DNA from: Candidatus Hydrogenedentota bacterium
GTDB lineage: Bacteria; Hydrogenedentota; Hydrogenedentia; Hydrogenedentales; SLHB01
Direction of reading: 5' to 3'
DNA: 64,000 bases
Assembly: GCA_013359265.1 (NCBI GenBank)
Contig: JABWCD010000008.1
Coordinates: 120,699-184,698 of the forward strand
The notes under the pieces are model-generated. The model saw only the letters and a program-made list of their open reading frames with translations. It was not told where the DNA came from and searched no databases. Both the position numbers and the translations under genes were made by a program. Below are positions 18,939 to 28,671 of the stretch, piece by piece; position 1 is the first letter of the stretch, and each line of letters starts with the position of its first letter.

Positions 18939-19206
18939 ACCACGGAGACACGGAGAACACAGAGAAATTCACCCGAAAAGCGGCGGTTGAACGGGACTGA
19001 CACCATCTTTCGCGCAGGCTTTGCGGCTTGTCCTCCATAGCTTTGGCGAAGGAGGAAGCGAAACACGGTGCCTGTCCCTCACCCAGATGGTGAAGGTCGC
19101 GTTTCTCACGTCACCTTGTTACCCGTAACGTGATTCACCGGTTGGTGGTTCAACTGCCGTTCTTAGGTTCAAAGGTCTTGCTCCGTGATCTCCGTGTCTC
19201 CGTGGT
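18939..19206. repeat. Inverted-repeat element (ACCACGGAGACACGGAG type), copy 2, with a nested repeat
   Basis: The left arm, 18939-18964, and right arm, 19181-19206, are inverted copies (ACCACGGAGACACGGAGAAC type) and match the arms of the element between gap and pgk. The 216-base interior is unrelated to the first copy. It contains a second dispersed repeat at 18993-19080. This fills the whole spacer between pnp and the M16 protease gene; no gene is seen. Confidence 0.75.
18993..19080. repeat. Dispersed repeat GGGACTG...CCTGTCCCTC, copy 1
   Basis: 88-base unit with inverted ends (GGGACTGACACC and GGTGCCTGTCCC). The internal palindrome TCCTCCATAGCT...GGAGGA is conserved with the unit at 38521-38609. 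It is nested inside the larger ACCACGGAG element. Confidence 0.75.
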
Positions 19207-19231
19207 TGATTAGGATTCCTGGAAACACCCA

Positions 19232-20499
19232 ATGTCCGCACCTTCGATAGCTGTCGATACATCGTCCATACACAAACTCGACAACGGCCTTACCGTTCTA
19301 CTCGAGCCGTTGCCGTACCTGCGCACCGCGGCCGCGGGCGTGTGGATCGCGACGGGATCCGCGAACGAGCGGCCCGAACAGGCCGGCGTGTCACACTTCC
19401 TCGAACATCTGTTCTTCAAAGGCACGACGAAACGCACCGCTCGCCAACTCATGGAGGCGATCGAGTCCAAGGGCGGGCACCTCAACGCGTTCACCTCGCG
19501 CGACTATACGTGCCTCTACGCAAAAATGCTCGGCGAACACGTCGGCGTCGCGATCGAAATCCTTGGCGACATCGTGAAGGACTCGCAGTTCTTCGATTTC
19601 GAAAAAGAGCGCAACGTCATTCTCGAAGAAATCGCCAGCAGCGAGGACGTGCCGGAAGACCACGTACACGATCTGCTCACCCGCAACTTCTGGCCGGACC
19701 ATCCGCTCGGCACTCCAATCGCAGGCTCGAAAGAAACGATGACGGCAATGACGCCCGCCGACGTGCGCACGTACTTCGAGCACTGGTACAGGCCGGAGAA
19801 CCTCATCGTTTCCGTAGCCGGCTGCTTCGACGAAGCAATCGTGCTCGAACAGATTCGGCAGGAGTTCTCCTCGTTGACCGCCGGAGTCGCGCAGCAGCCC
19901 GACAGCGTGCCCGCGTTTACACCCGGCATTCACCACGCCGCCAGCGACATCTCGCAGGACCATTTGGCCTTTGCGTTTCCCGGCCCCAGCATCTTCGACG
20001 ACAAACGCTACGTCTATAACATGCTCTCGAACGCGCTCGGCGGCGGCCCCACGTCGCGCCTCTTCGAAACGATTCGCGAGCAGGAAGGCCTCGCGTACTC
20101 GATCTACGGCTATCACGCGAGCTATTGGCGCACCGGCATGATGGGCGTATACGCGGCGATCGCGCCGGAGAATTTGGAGAAGACATGCAACCTCGCGTTC
20201 GCCGAGATTCGCAAGCTGCGCGAGGAACCGCTGCCGCAACAGGAACTCGAACTCAACCGCGAGCAGTTGAAGGGCAGCGTGCTGATGACGCTCGAGAGCA
20301 CGTTCAATCGCATGACGCGCATGGCAAAATCGTTCATGTATCACGGCCGGATTCTGCCGGTGGACGAAATTATCGCCGGCGTCGAAGCGGTCACGGCGGA
20401 GGAAATTCAACAGCTCGCGCAAGAACGTTACACGCCGGAACAGTGCGCGCTCGTCGTGCTGGGCCCGAAGAACGGCGCCAGGCTGGAAAGCGTGCCGCT

Positions 20500-20503
<4 letters not shown>
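19232..20503 (+). CDS. M16 family zinc metallopeptidase (processing-peptidase-like)
   Basis: 423 residues. The inverted zinc motif HFLEH (about 55-59) and the downstream glutamate helix ([20 protein letters not shown]) are intact, so it should be catalytic. The C-terminal half has the M16 hinge signature [23 protein letters not shown]. It resembles the MlpA/YmxG-type enzymes encoded next to rpsO-pnp in many bacteria. No signal peptide, so cytosolic. Its stop overlaps the dut start (ATGA), which implies translational coupling. Confidence 0.92.
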
Positions 20504-20952
<449 letters not shown>

Positions 20953-21010
20953 AGGGTGGCGCCTGGCCGGACACGTCCGACCGGTCCGACCTGTCAGACA
21001 ATTTCGGGGG

Positions 21011-21304
21011 TTAGTTCAAGTACGGGCTAATCCGCGCCGCGACCAGTTCGACGACGGCCTGCAGCTTGTACGCGCCCTGCTCGATGCTCTCGCGGGCCTC
21101 TTCAATCGCCTTCGCGCGGACCTGCTCCGCGGCAGCCGCCGCCACGCGGGCCGCCTCGGCAGCGTCCTTCGCCTCCGAACTAATCGAAACCTGGTCGTGC
21201 TGGCCGGAATCCGTGCGGATTTCGTTGCGCCTGTTGGGGCGCTCGCCGCCGGGTCCCGACCCGACCGGGGTAGTCAGCCCCACGATGCCCTGTATACCAG
21301 CCAT
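21011..21304 (-). CDS. FlgM-like anti-sigma-28 factor (putative)
   Basis: 97 residues from the ATG at 21304, preceded by GGAG at 9-nt spacing. The first half is Gly/Pro/Arg-rich and disordered. The second half has HDQVSISSEAKDAA, an Ala-rich helix, then EEARESIEQGAYKLQAVVELVA, matching the FlgM pattern (DxVSLSxxA ... ixxGxYxvdxxxvAxxL). FlgM holds sigma-28 inactive until the flagellar hook is complete. A consensus-like sigma-28 promoter lies 50-80 bases upstream, which supports the assignment. Weak points are the low-complexity helix and the absence of other flagellar genes beside it. Confidence 0.55.
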   Translation of the reverse strand: MAGIQGIVGLTTPVGSGPGGERPNRRNEIRTDSGQHDQVSISSEAKDAAEAARVAAAAAEQVRAKAIEEARESIEQGAYKLQAVVELVAARISPYLN

Positions 21305-21357
21305 ACTCTGCTCTCCGTAGCGTAGCCGCCTTCGGCATCCTTGCCTCGGCATTCTCT

Positions 21358-21385
21358 TTATCGGCATGATTTCCGCGCGACTTTA
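21358..21385 (-). promoter_or_regulatory. Sigma-28 (FliA)-type promoter upstream of the FlgM-like gene
   Basis: On the minus strand: TAAAG (-35) then GCCGATAA (-10, exact consensus), with 16 bases between TAAA and the octamer. The -10 ends about 54 bases before the start codon. The same arrangement and spacing precede flgK at 48598-48625. Confidence 0.6.
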
Positions 21386-21542
21386 GCACTTTTGCATCTA
21401 CCGGCCCTGCCTCACGCCGACTCATCGGGTCGGCACAAAAAAGGAGTACGGGCGGGACGCCCGTGATTGTTCCCACACGTGAAATGTGCCATAGTATGTC
21501 ACGGCTAGATTGCAAGCACTTGCCACGCAAGGAGTTCGGAGC

Positions 21543-21737
21543 ATGATAACCAGCGGAATCGGCGCGCTGTTTTCCCTGATCGTTTTCATCGTCTACATCG
21601 GCTCCGTGATTTGGGCGTTCTCGGACGCCCAGCAACGCGGCAAGTCCGGGTGCTTGGTGGCACTACTGGTTCTGTTGCTGGTTTGGCCGGTCGGCCTCAT
21701 CATCTGGCTGCTCATCCGTCCCGGCTCGCGCGCTTGA
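21543..21737 (+). CDS. Small two-helix membrane protein
   Basis: 64 residues from the ATG at 21543, with AAGGAG nine bases upstream. Two hydrophobic segments flank a short basic loop (SDAQQRGKSGC); the second ends WPVGLIIWLLIRP. The layout resembles the phospholipase-D N-terminal-type (PLDc_N) small membrane proteins often found as single domains. No function can be assigned. The next gene starts 34 bases downstream. Confidence 0.65.
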   Translation: MITSGIGALFSLIVFIVYIGSVIWAFSDAQQRGKSGCLVALLVLLLVWPVGLIIWLLIRPGSRA

Positions 21738-21771
21738 CCCCGCGTTACTCCCGCCGTACCGTAGGGGTCCC

Positions 21772-23460
21772 GTGTCCACCAGCCCACAACATGCCCGCAT
21801 GCTCCCCGTGCTTTTGCTTGCCGCGTCTCTGGGCGTTCTTCTGTTCTATGTGACCGAGATTGCCTACGCGATCGTCGCCGCGCGCGCCCACGACGGTTAC
21901 GTCCCCCTGGGCTTTGTGTCCCTGGCGATGGACATCTACAGCTACTTTTCCTTTATTCATCAAGCCGCCCAGGGGCACTGGCTCTTCCGCAATGACATGA
22001 CCCACCAACCCTGCGACCGCGTATTCTTCAATCTGCAGTGGCTCGTTATCGGCAAGTGCATGGGTTGGTTCGGCTGGTCACCGCAGCTCACTTTCACGAT
22101 ATGGCGGTTTGCCGGTTCGCTCACGCTCATGCTCGGGTTCGCGGCCCTCGCCGTCGTGGCGCTGCCCCGAACGTGGCAGCGCGTCACGGCCCTGGTCATG
22201 TGCGCATTTGGCGGCGGGTTCGGCTGGGTTATCGCCATACTCGGCACGTTCCGCCTCATCGACACGTCAAAGACGCTCGGGCTGAGGAATCCCGCGATCG
22301 ATCTCATTACCGCCATTCATCCCTTCGGCCAAATCCTCAAGAACCCGCATTACAGTTTGCCGCACGGGACCTTCCTGATCGTCATTGCCCTGTTTATTAC
22401 CGCTGAACGCACGCGCCGGGCGCGTTGGTACGTGGCCGCGGCGGCAATGGCCGTCATACAGGGGCTCATGCGCCCCTACGACCTCATTACGATTTGCGCC
22501 GCGATCCCGCTGTTCATTCTGATCGAATGTGTGCTGTCGCGGAAAATCGATCTCCGCACGAACGCGCTGCGCGCGTTACCCGCCGTTGTCAGCGCACCGC
22601 TCGTCGGTTACTACTACTACATCTTCTCGATACATCCCGTGTTCAAGTTTTGGGCGAGTCAGGGCGACCAGAAAACGACGCCGATTCATTGGCACACCCT
22701 CGGCTTTGGGCTCGCGGGCCTGCTGTTTGCCTGGCGAATCCTGTGCATTCGAAAACGACCAATGACGGACCCGGCCGAACGCCTGCTCGTCGTCTTCGCC
22801 GCGGCAATGTTTCTGCTCTTCCACGGCAACTACCTGTCGAGACTGCTGTCGTTCTCGCCCCAAATCGGCATATCCCTGATGGCGCCACTGATACTCGTCG
22901 CAGTGGGGATGCTGCCCGCGCTCGCGGAACGGTTTCGCATTCAGCGGCCGCGAACGCGCGCTGCATTTCTCGTGGCATTTCTCGCCGTCAATTCCATCGG
23001 AAGCGTGTTGTACGTCGTGTGGAATGCGAACATCGGCGCGACCATCGCGCGCAATTACCTCCGCGAACCCGACGCCGAAGCGGTGGCGTGGCTCGCGTCA
23101 CGCGTGAAGCCCAATGACGTCGTGCTGTCGACGGAGAACTTGGGAAGCCGGATCGCGTTTCTGTTGCCCGTGCGCGTCGCGCTGGGGCACTGGGCTTTGA
23201 CGCCGGACGTCAAAGAACTCGGCAAGAAATTCGAGCGGTTTGTTGGAGGGGAAATGCCGCGCGGCAAGGCTTCGGCGTTTATCGAAGAAATCCGGCCGCG
23301 CTTCATTTACGTTATTAACGAGCGCGGCGCCGAGGACGCGGCGTACTTCCGCCGCGTCTCCGGCGCTACGCTGGCCTTTTCCAATACCGGCGTCGCGATT
23401 TACGAACTTCCTAGCGCGCCGAATGCCACAGCAGCCCCGCGGGAACCGAACTCTTCATGA
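21772..23460 (+). CDS. Polytopic membrane protein, GT-C glycosyltransferase-like
   Basis: 562 residues, starting GTG. About ten or more hydrophobic segments run to residue about 430, then a soluble C-terminal domain of about 130 residues (EPDAEAVAWLASRVKPNDVVLSTENLG) like the periplasmic domain of arabinosyl- and mannosyl-type GT-C enzymes. The first periplasmic loop contains acidic residues (SLAMDIYSYFSF), where GT-C enzymes place their catalytic Asp. A lipid-linked sugar donor is therefore plausible but unproven. Its last 50 bases overlap the 3' end of the convergent DUF4838 gene. Confidence 0.6.
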   Translation: MSTSPQHARMLPVLLLAASLGVLLFYVTEIAYAIVAARAHDGYVPLGFVSLAMDIYSYFSFIHQAAQGHWLFRNDMTHQPCDRVFFNLQWLVIGKCMGWFGWSPQLTFTIWRFAGSLTLMLGFAALAVVALPRTWQRVTALVMCAFGGGFGWVIAILGTFRLIDTSKTLGLRNPAIDLITAIHPFGQILKNPHYSLPHGTFLIVIALFITAERTRRARWYVAAAAMAVIQGLMRPYDLITICAAIPLFILIECVLSRKIDLRTNALRALPAVVSAPLVGYYYYIFSIHPVFKFWASQGDQKTTPIHWHTLGFGLAGLLFAWRILCIRKRPMTDPAERLLVVFAAAMFLLFHGNYLSRLLSFSPQIGISLMAPLILVAVGMLPALAERFRIQRPRTRAAFLVAFLAVNSIGSVLYVVWNANIGATIARNYLREPDAEAVAWLASRVKPNDVVLSTENLGSRIAFLLPVRVALGHWALTPDVKELGKKFERFVGGEMPRGKASAFIEEIRPRFIYVINERGAEDAAYFRRVSGATLAFSNTGVAIYELPSAPNATAAPREPNSS

Positions 23461-25699
23461 TGCCCGGCCCTTCTACAAACAGGCCCAAGTCCTCCTGTCC
23501 GCCGGCCTCGAAGTATGACACGCGGATCGCGTGGTAGCCTTTCTTTAGCGTAGCGATCGCGGACTTCACGACGATCTTGTGCAGCCCGTCGTTGTTGATC
23601 AGTTCCTCGCCGCCGAGGTACAGCTTGCTGCCGTCGTTCGAGCGAAGGTGGAACAGGTACACGCCGTCCTGCGGCGCGAGGAAATAGCCGTCGAAGTCCA
23701 GCGCAAACGCGTCGCGGCGCTGCGTCACGCCAAGTCCAATCTCGGTGGCAATGCCTTCCGCGCCCGGCTTCAGCCCGTCGAAATTGGGCACGAAGGAGAA
23801 CTCGCCGTCGTACGCGCGGAAGCGAAGGCCCGGCTGTGCGCCGCGGACCTTTACCGCCTTTCGCTCGGGACCGCTCGATATGTCCGTATAAGCTTCGAGT
23901 TCCTTCTTGTACGCGTTGATATCGCCCTGGCTCTCGCGCAAGTTCGTAACGCCGTTGCGCTCGGCCACCTCGAAGAAGCGCTTCACACGGCCGGCGAATT
24001 CCGGCCGGACCTTCAGCGCGCGCGCCGTGTGATCGATTTCGTACATCTTCAGGCCCTCGGTGCGTTCGCGCTCGATGACCGCGAAATCTACTGACAGCCG
24101 CGCCGCCCGCACGCGCTCGAGCACGTCCGGCTGGTCCGCCACGCGCGCTTCCGCTGCGTCCCAAATATGGTCCGCGGCCTCGAGCACACCGTCGTCGATC
24201 ACCGGATGCTCCGGCCCGATCCAGATATCCATGTGAATGTTGTGCGCCTCGACACGGTTATGCAAAAGCTCGATGTACTCGCGCACCAGCGGCGCGGCCT
24301 TCCCGTAGACGGCGTCGAGGAATTCGTCGATCGCCGTGTCCTCGTCGTACGCGGGATTCCATAGCAGCTTCGCGTTAAGGTACCCGCTCAAGCCGGACAG
24401 CTCGCCGTTGAGCGTCGTGTACACGTCCTGCTCGAATATCCCTTTCACATTGTTCTGCACATAGAACTGGATGTTGTCGTTCCGCACGCGCAGGTTTGGG
24501 TACGGCATAAAATAGTTCGAGAACGACGTGTTATAGTTCCACACCCACAGCCGGTTGCAGATTTTTCCCCAGTCGATCACGTCCTGCTCGAAGGCGACGT
24601 TCTCGGGACTGTCGCACGTCACGAACGAATGCGCAAAGCAACACTCGATGCTGCACAGGCGGATGACCACGTTCGGCTCCGCGCGCATCGTCTTCGGCGG
24701 CTTGCGCGTATACTGGTACGCAAGCGTGTCGATCAGTTTGTCCGGGAACTCCTGCGCGACCGCTTTTGCGACGCTATTGACGAGCAGGAGCACCGGCGCG
24801 AGCTGACTGCCTTCCTGCTCCGCCAACGCGGTGCACCTGTCGCACTCGCAGTAATTCAGCCAATCGTTCTGCGACACCGAAAACACGGTCGCATCCGGGT
24901 GCTCGCGCATGTTCTTCTTCACGGCTTCGGTGACGATCCGGATCACCTCGTCGTTCGTGCAACACAGTTGCGTGCGCTCCTTGAGGCGTTGCCCCTTCAC
25001 CAGCGAAAAGTACTCGGGATGTTGATCGAAGTATTGATCCGGCGGAAGCAGCATGTTGAACGTGTGCACGAACCCAAAGTACGTCACCTTCCCGCCGTGC
25101 TTTTCCTCGAGGCGCGCCGAACTGCTGTTCATCCGGTTGCGCGCCGCCCAGTCCCCGTCAAAGCAGTCCGCCACGAAGGGTTCGCGGTACTCGAGCGCCG
25201 GCGCGCCGCTTATCGATGTGAAAGGCACCTTCAACGTAGACAGTTTCGGAATCCGGCTGACCGCCGGTGTAAACCAACGGCATCCGTACACATCTTCCAG
25301 CAAACCGTACACGCCGTATAGCGTCCCTCTCGGTTCGCCCCCCGCGATAATCAAATGCTTTCCCGTGTTTTCCAGCACGTACGATTCATTGCCCAGCGAT
25401 TTGTACAGCGACTTCTTTCGCGTCGCCTTTCCCAGTGCGTTGTTGCATCCGACGACTATATCGCCGTCCTTTAACTTCTCCGTATCGGGAACAACTTCGA
25501 ATGTCGCGCCCGACATCTCTCGGAGAAACCGCTGCAGTTCCTCCGCCGCATACTTCGTGGATGCCGGCGCTTCCGCAGCGACGACAATGCGCCCCTGCGC
25601 AATACCGTCCTTCACGAGAAAAAGTTCGCGTTGCTTCGATTGCGCGGACGCGCAGACCACATTCAAAAGCACCACGCCGCTAATAAGAACTGCCCGCAT
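23411..25699 (-). CDS. Secreted DUF4838 protein with C-terminal PA14-like domain
   Basis: 762 residues with a Sec signal peptide; ATG preceded by GGGGAG. Residues about 25-140 form an alpha-glucuronidase N-terminal-like domain (ASTKYAAEELQRFLREMSG and GGEPRGTLYGVYGLLEDVYGCRWF). The DUF4838 barrel follows, with VFSVSQNDWLNYCECDRC. The last 140 or so residues resemble PA14 (FDGYFLAPQDGVYLFHLRSNDGSKLYLGGEELINNDG), a carbohydrate-binding module. A glycoside hydrolase acting on uronic-acid or complex glycans is inferred from these domains. CxC and CxxC cysteines suggest disulfides or metal. Confidence 0.85.
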   Translation of the reverse strand: MRAVLISGVVLLNVVCASAQSKQRELFLVKDGIAQGRIVVAAEAPASTKYAAEELQRFLREMSGATFEVVPDTEKLKDGDIVVGCNNALGKATRKKSLYKSLGNESYVLENTGKHLIIAGGEPRGTLYGVYGLLEDVYGCRWFTPAVSRIPKLSTLKVPFTSISGAPALEYREPFVADCFDGDWAARNRMNSSSARLEEKHGGKVTYFGFVHTFNMLLPPDQYFDQHPEYFSLVKGQRLKERTQLCCTNDEVIRIVTEAVKKNMREHPDATVFSVSQNDWLNYCECDRCTALAEQEGSQLAPVLLLVNSVAKAVAQEFPDKLIDTLAYQYTRKPPKTMRAEPNVVIRLCSIECCFAHSFVTCDSPENVAFEQDVIDWGKICNRLWVWNYNTSFSNYFMPYPNLRVRNDNIQFYVQNNVKGIFEQDVYTTLNGELSGLSGYLNAKLLWNPAYDEDTAIDEFLDAVYGKAAPLVREYIELLHNRVEAHNIHMDIWIGPEHPVIDDGVLEAADHIWDAAEARVADQPDVLERVRAARLSVDFAVIERERTEGLKMYEIDHTARALKVRPEFAGRVKRFFEVAERNGVTNLRESQGDINAYKKELEAYTDISSGPERKAVKVRGAQPGLRFRAYDGEFSFVPNFDGLKPGAEGIATEIGLGVTQRRDAFALDFDGYFLAPQDGVYLFHLRSNDGSKLYLGGEELINNDGLHKIVVKSAIATLKKGYHAIRVSYFEAGGQEDLGLFVEGPGIMKSSVPAGLLWHSAR

Positions 25700-25856
25700 G
25701 ACGATTTCTCCCCGATACGTGAACCCTACCGCTCGCGGCCCCCGGCGCCGGATGTCGCCGCACCGCCCGTGCTCGCCTCGATCAGACAGAGTACATCCTC
25801 ACACCGCGCGATTTCACGCTCGCAAGTGGAAGTATTCGCATGGTGCGAAAGTTGGA

Positions 25857-26471
25857 TTACTGGTCGCTCCACAACACGAAGGCACTGTCTACTGCAATCG
25901 TCAGCCAAGTGCCACCAGCCAATCGCCGCACCCAGCCCACACCGTTACCTTGCGTTGGCGAATCGTTCACCAGCCACGCCCAGCGCCCGGTATCGTTCAC
26001 GATGGACAGCGCGTAAGGCGTGTCGGGAGGAAATTCACCATCCGGTATCGCGAGATTATACTCGTAAACCGTGAGGTTGGCCCCATCCCACGGCACGGTC
26101 GACGATGTCGCCGTTCGCGTAGCTTCCGTAGAAGTGTATTCGTACCAGGGATGGGATTCCGGCTCGGGGTCAACCAATTCATATGCGAAGATCGTAAACT
26201 GGTCCGAGGCCGGAATGTTGTTCGCATACACTCCCCACCAACGCACGCGGGTGACAATATTGTTGTCTTCCGCCAGTTCGAAGTCGTCGGCCATCTGCAC
26301 TACGCCGCCGAAGAAGTCCGAGTACTCCAATTCGCTGTAATTCGCAGCACTGCCATAGGCGCCCTGGTTGAAGATGATTCGCAGTGGACGGTGTCTCGGA
26401 CATGAAAAAGCGAGCGCAAACACGATCGCCACGAGCACAGCACGCCCAAAAGGTAGATTCTTGATACTCAT
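25857..26471 (-). CDS. Secreted protein of unknown function (planctomycete-type beta-sandwich)
   Basis: 204 residues; strong ribosome site AAGGGGGAAA before the ATG. The N-terminal hydrophobic stretch ends at a Cys (FALAFSCPRHR), so it may be a lipoprotein or a Sec-exported protein. The mature part resembles small extracellular proteins seen in PVC genomes: MADDFELAEDNNIVTRVRWWGVYAN, DTPYALSIVND, and GVGWVRRLAGGTW near the end. No catalytic motif. It lies between the DUF4838 gene and the propeller enzyme, all on the minus strand. Confidence 0.6.
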   Translation of the reverse strand: MSIKNLPFGRAVLVAIVFALAFSCPRHRPLRIIFNQGAYGSAANYSELEYSDFFGGVVQMADDFELAEDNNIVTRVRWWGVYANNIPASDQFTIFAYELVDPEPESHPWYEYTSTEATRTATSSTVPWDGANLTVYEYNLAIPDGEFPPDTPYALSIVNDTGRWAWLVNDSPTQGNGVGWVRRLAGGTWLTIAVDSAFVLWSDQ

Positions 26472-26534
26472 AATAGATTTCCCCCTTAGTGATATTATAA
26501 CCCCGAAGCGCCGCGGGGCGGGGGTATGGCGCGG

Positions 26535-28628
26535 CTATTCCACCCAGTAGGAGAACAAACACGCTTTTGAGAGGGAAAATCGGATGCGAACCGGTTCGCG
26601 CGGAAGTTCGACCGCCGCACCGCTGTTCGCCCAGCGCACCGGCATACGCACGGCATCGCCGGTGATGACCTCGCTTTGCGCGTAGCCCCGAACCGATTGT
26701 CCGTCGCCGCCGAGTAACTCAACGCGAATGCTGCCCTCCTTCGCGTCGGCATTCATGTACAACGTCTTCCCTTCAAACAGCACCGGCTTTGACGTGATGA
26801 CCCCGTCGCTGGCTGCGTCAAGCGATACGAACCCGTCCAGCCGCAACGTCGCGGCATTCAGCGATCCGTTGCTGTCTCGCGGCTCCTCGTTGTGCAGCAG
26901 GCTGCGTCCCGCGTAATAGAAGCGCAGTTCGTCGCCGATCCGTATCGGTTCGCCCGCTTCATCGAGATTTCCGTAGTCGTGAGTGCCCGGCTCGTCCCCA
27001 TTCGCGAGGAACGGCGTACGGAAAGGCCGTTGCCATTGCCTTCCGTTACGGCTGAACGCCAACTGGATATCGCAGCGGTCCGTCGCGACGTGGTAAATCT
27101 TGAGCAAACCGATATAGACGCTTTCGTAACGGAAAATCCGCATCGCATAGGTCTCATCTTGCGGTTGGTCCAGTTCGTCCGCGGCGAGCATGAAATACGT
27201 GTCGCTCCAGTTCACATAATCACGGCTCTCGGCGTATCCCCGGGCGCGTTTGCCGTCACGAAAGATTTTGCACGACGCGATCCACTTCTCCCCGATAGGG
27301 TCCCAATGAAACGACGTAGCGTCATACGCCTGCGAAATCACCGGCCCGGACCATTCGGTCCAATGAATGCCGTCCGGCGAAAACAGCGGCGTAAACGCGT
27401 CGCTCCGCGTCATCGCCTTGTACCGCCGCGCGGGATCGGGATCGCGCGGATCGAAATTCGGTTTCACGGCTCGCCCCTGCCACACAATGTTGTTGTCTTT
27501 GGACCCGTTGACCTCGAACAGTCCGAACGTAGGGCGCGTCCACTCGATTCCGTCGCGCGACTCCGCAACGCAGGTATACGTCAGCTTGCTTCCGGCCTTG
27601 GGATATACGCCGTACCACACGCGGAGTGCTCCCTCCGGCGTTTCGCGGATCACATCGTATGGGAGAAACCAAATCCCGCCGGTTTCCCACGACGCGCTCG
27701 CCACCATCAATGGGTTTTTGGGGTGCTTCGTGGCCGTGTACATTGTCCGGGAGACGTTTTCCATCGACTCGATCACCGCGTCGTCCACGAAGAGTTGCTT
27801 CACGCGGCCCACGCGAATCGGCGCCTCAATCTCTGCCGCTTCGTTACGCAGATCGCGAAGCGCGGGCTCCGCCGCCGCTACGGTGGCGCCGGGCGCCAGA
27901 AGATTGCCTATGCGAATATCGTCCCAGTAACCCGAACCATATCGTTCCGACGCCGACGTATCGCCTACCTCGATTTGATGAATGTCGCTTCCTGCATCGA
28001 GATCAGGGTACGTACCCACGAGCGACTCATTGTCCGGTGCGCCGGCAAACAACCGCACCGTTCCGCTCGCCCTTTCTCGATGCAGAACGATTCGAATCCA
28101 CGCGTTCTGCTTTACATCGCCAACGACGCGATCGGTCCGCGCCGGTTCCTTCTGGCCCGCGTGGATGACGTCCAATCGATAGGTCGCCGCGCCAACGTCA
28201 CTGTTCGCGATAATCGTTACGCCTGCCGGTTGCCCGCTCGATCCCTTCGCCGACCAGACCACGAATTCGTTCAGCGGCGACAAACCATCCGCGGTGGGCC
28301 GATACACGAATTCCGCGATGGAATCGCCGCCCGGTTTCGGTGCATCGAATCTCGGCTGGAAACGTACACGGCCAATCTGGTCTGCTGACTCCGTCGCTAC
28401 ATGTGCGCAGCGCGCTCCCGCAAACGCGTCGCCGCGCGTGATTTGGACGACGCCTTCGTTCGCATTGCTGAACGGGTCCCCAAGCCAGCGCACGCCCGCG
28501 TTCAATGCCTGTACGACACCGTCTGTGTAGTTCTCCAAATCGGCGTGCAGCACACCGCCATCGGCCCGCGGCATCGCGCCGAACGAGGAAAGCGTTAGTA
28601 CACAAACTGCCGTAGACATCGCGATCAT
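26535..28628 (-). CDS. Secreted five-blade propeller glycosidase-like protein with N-terminal jellyroll
   Basis: About 697 residues from the ATG at 28628, which follows GGGGAAAAAACA; the frame stays open upstream past the start of the divergent gene and is not used. After a signal peptide, residues about 30-260 form a laminin-G/concanavalin-like sandwich (YGSGYWDDIRIGNLLAPG). The rest is a GH32/GH43-fold-like propeller: VKQLFVDDAVIESM, RRYKAMTRSDAF, FSPDGIHWTEWSGP, and a C-terminal beta domain. It is paralogous to the gene starting at 28672 (QLF(V/L)DD, KHxxNP, SxDGIxW, AEGSIRVELLG-like end). Catalytic acids are not assigned. Confidence 0.75.
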   Translation of the reverse strand: MIAMSTAVCVLTLSSFGAMPRADGGVLHADLENYTDGVVQALNAGVRWLGDPFSNANEGVVQITRGDAFAGARCAHVATESADQIGRVRFQPRFDAPKPGGDSIAEFVYRPTADGLSPLNEFVVWSAKGSSGQPAGVTIIANSDVGAATYRLDVIHAGQKEPARTDRVVGDVKQNAWIRIVLHRERASGTVRLFAGAPDNESLVGTYPDLDAGSDIHQIEVGDTSASERYGSGYWDDIRIGNLLAPGATVAAAEPALRDLRNEAAEIEAPIRVGRVKQLFVDDAVIESMENVSRTMYTATKHPKNPLMVASASWETGGIWFLPYDVIRETPEGALRVWYGVYPKAGSKLTYTCVAESRDGIEWTRPTFGLFEVNGSKDNNIVWQGRAVKPNFDPRDPDPARRYKAMTRSDAFTPLFSPDGIHWTEWSGPVISQAYDATSFHWDPIGEKWIASCKIFRDGKRARGYAESRDYVNWSDTYFMLAADELDQPQDETYAMRIFRYESVYIGLLKIYHVATDRCDIQLAFSRNGRQWQRPFRTPFLANGDEPGTHDYGNLDEAGEPIRIGDELRFYYAGRSLLHNEEPRDSNGSLNAATLRLDGFVSLDAASDGVITSKPVLFEGKTLYMNADAKEGSIRVELLGGDGQSVRGYAQSEVITGDAVRMPVRWANSGAAVELPREPVRIRFSLSKACLFSYWVE

Positions 28629-28671
28629 TGTTTTTTCCCCGACTAAACCGCGTATCGTAGGATAGTCTTCC

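Noticed and set aside
22048..22055. GCCGATAA octamers elsewhere (about 2197, 22048, 39597, 63217)
   Set aside because: They lie inside coding regions, lack TAAA at the right distance, or do not face a flagellar gene. The octamer alone is expected a few times by chance in 64 kb.
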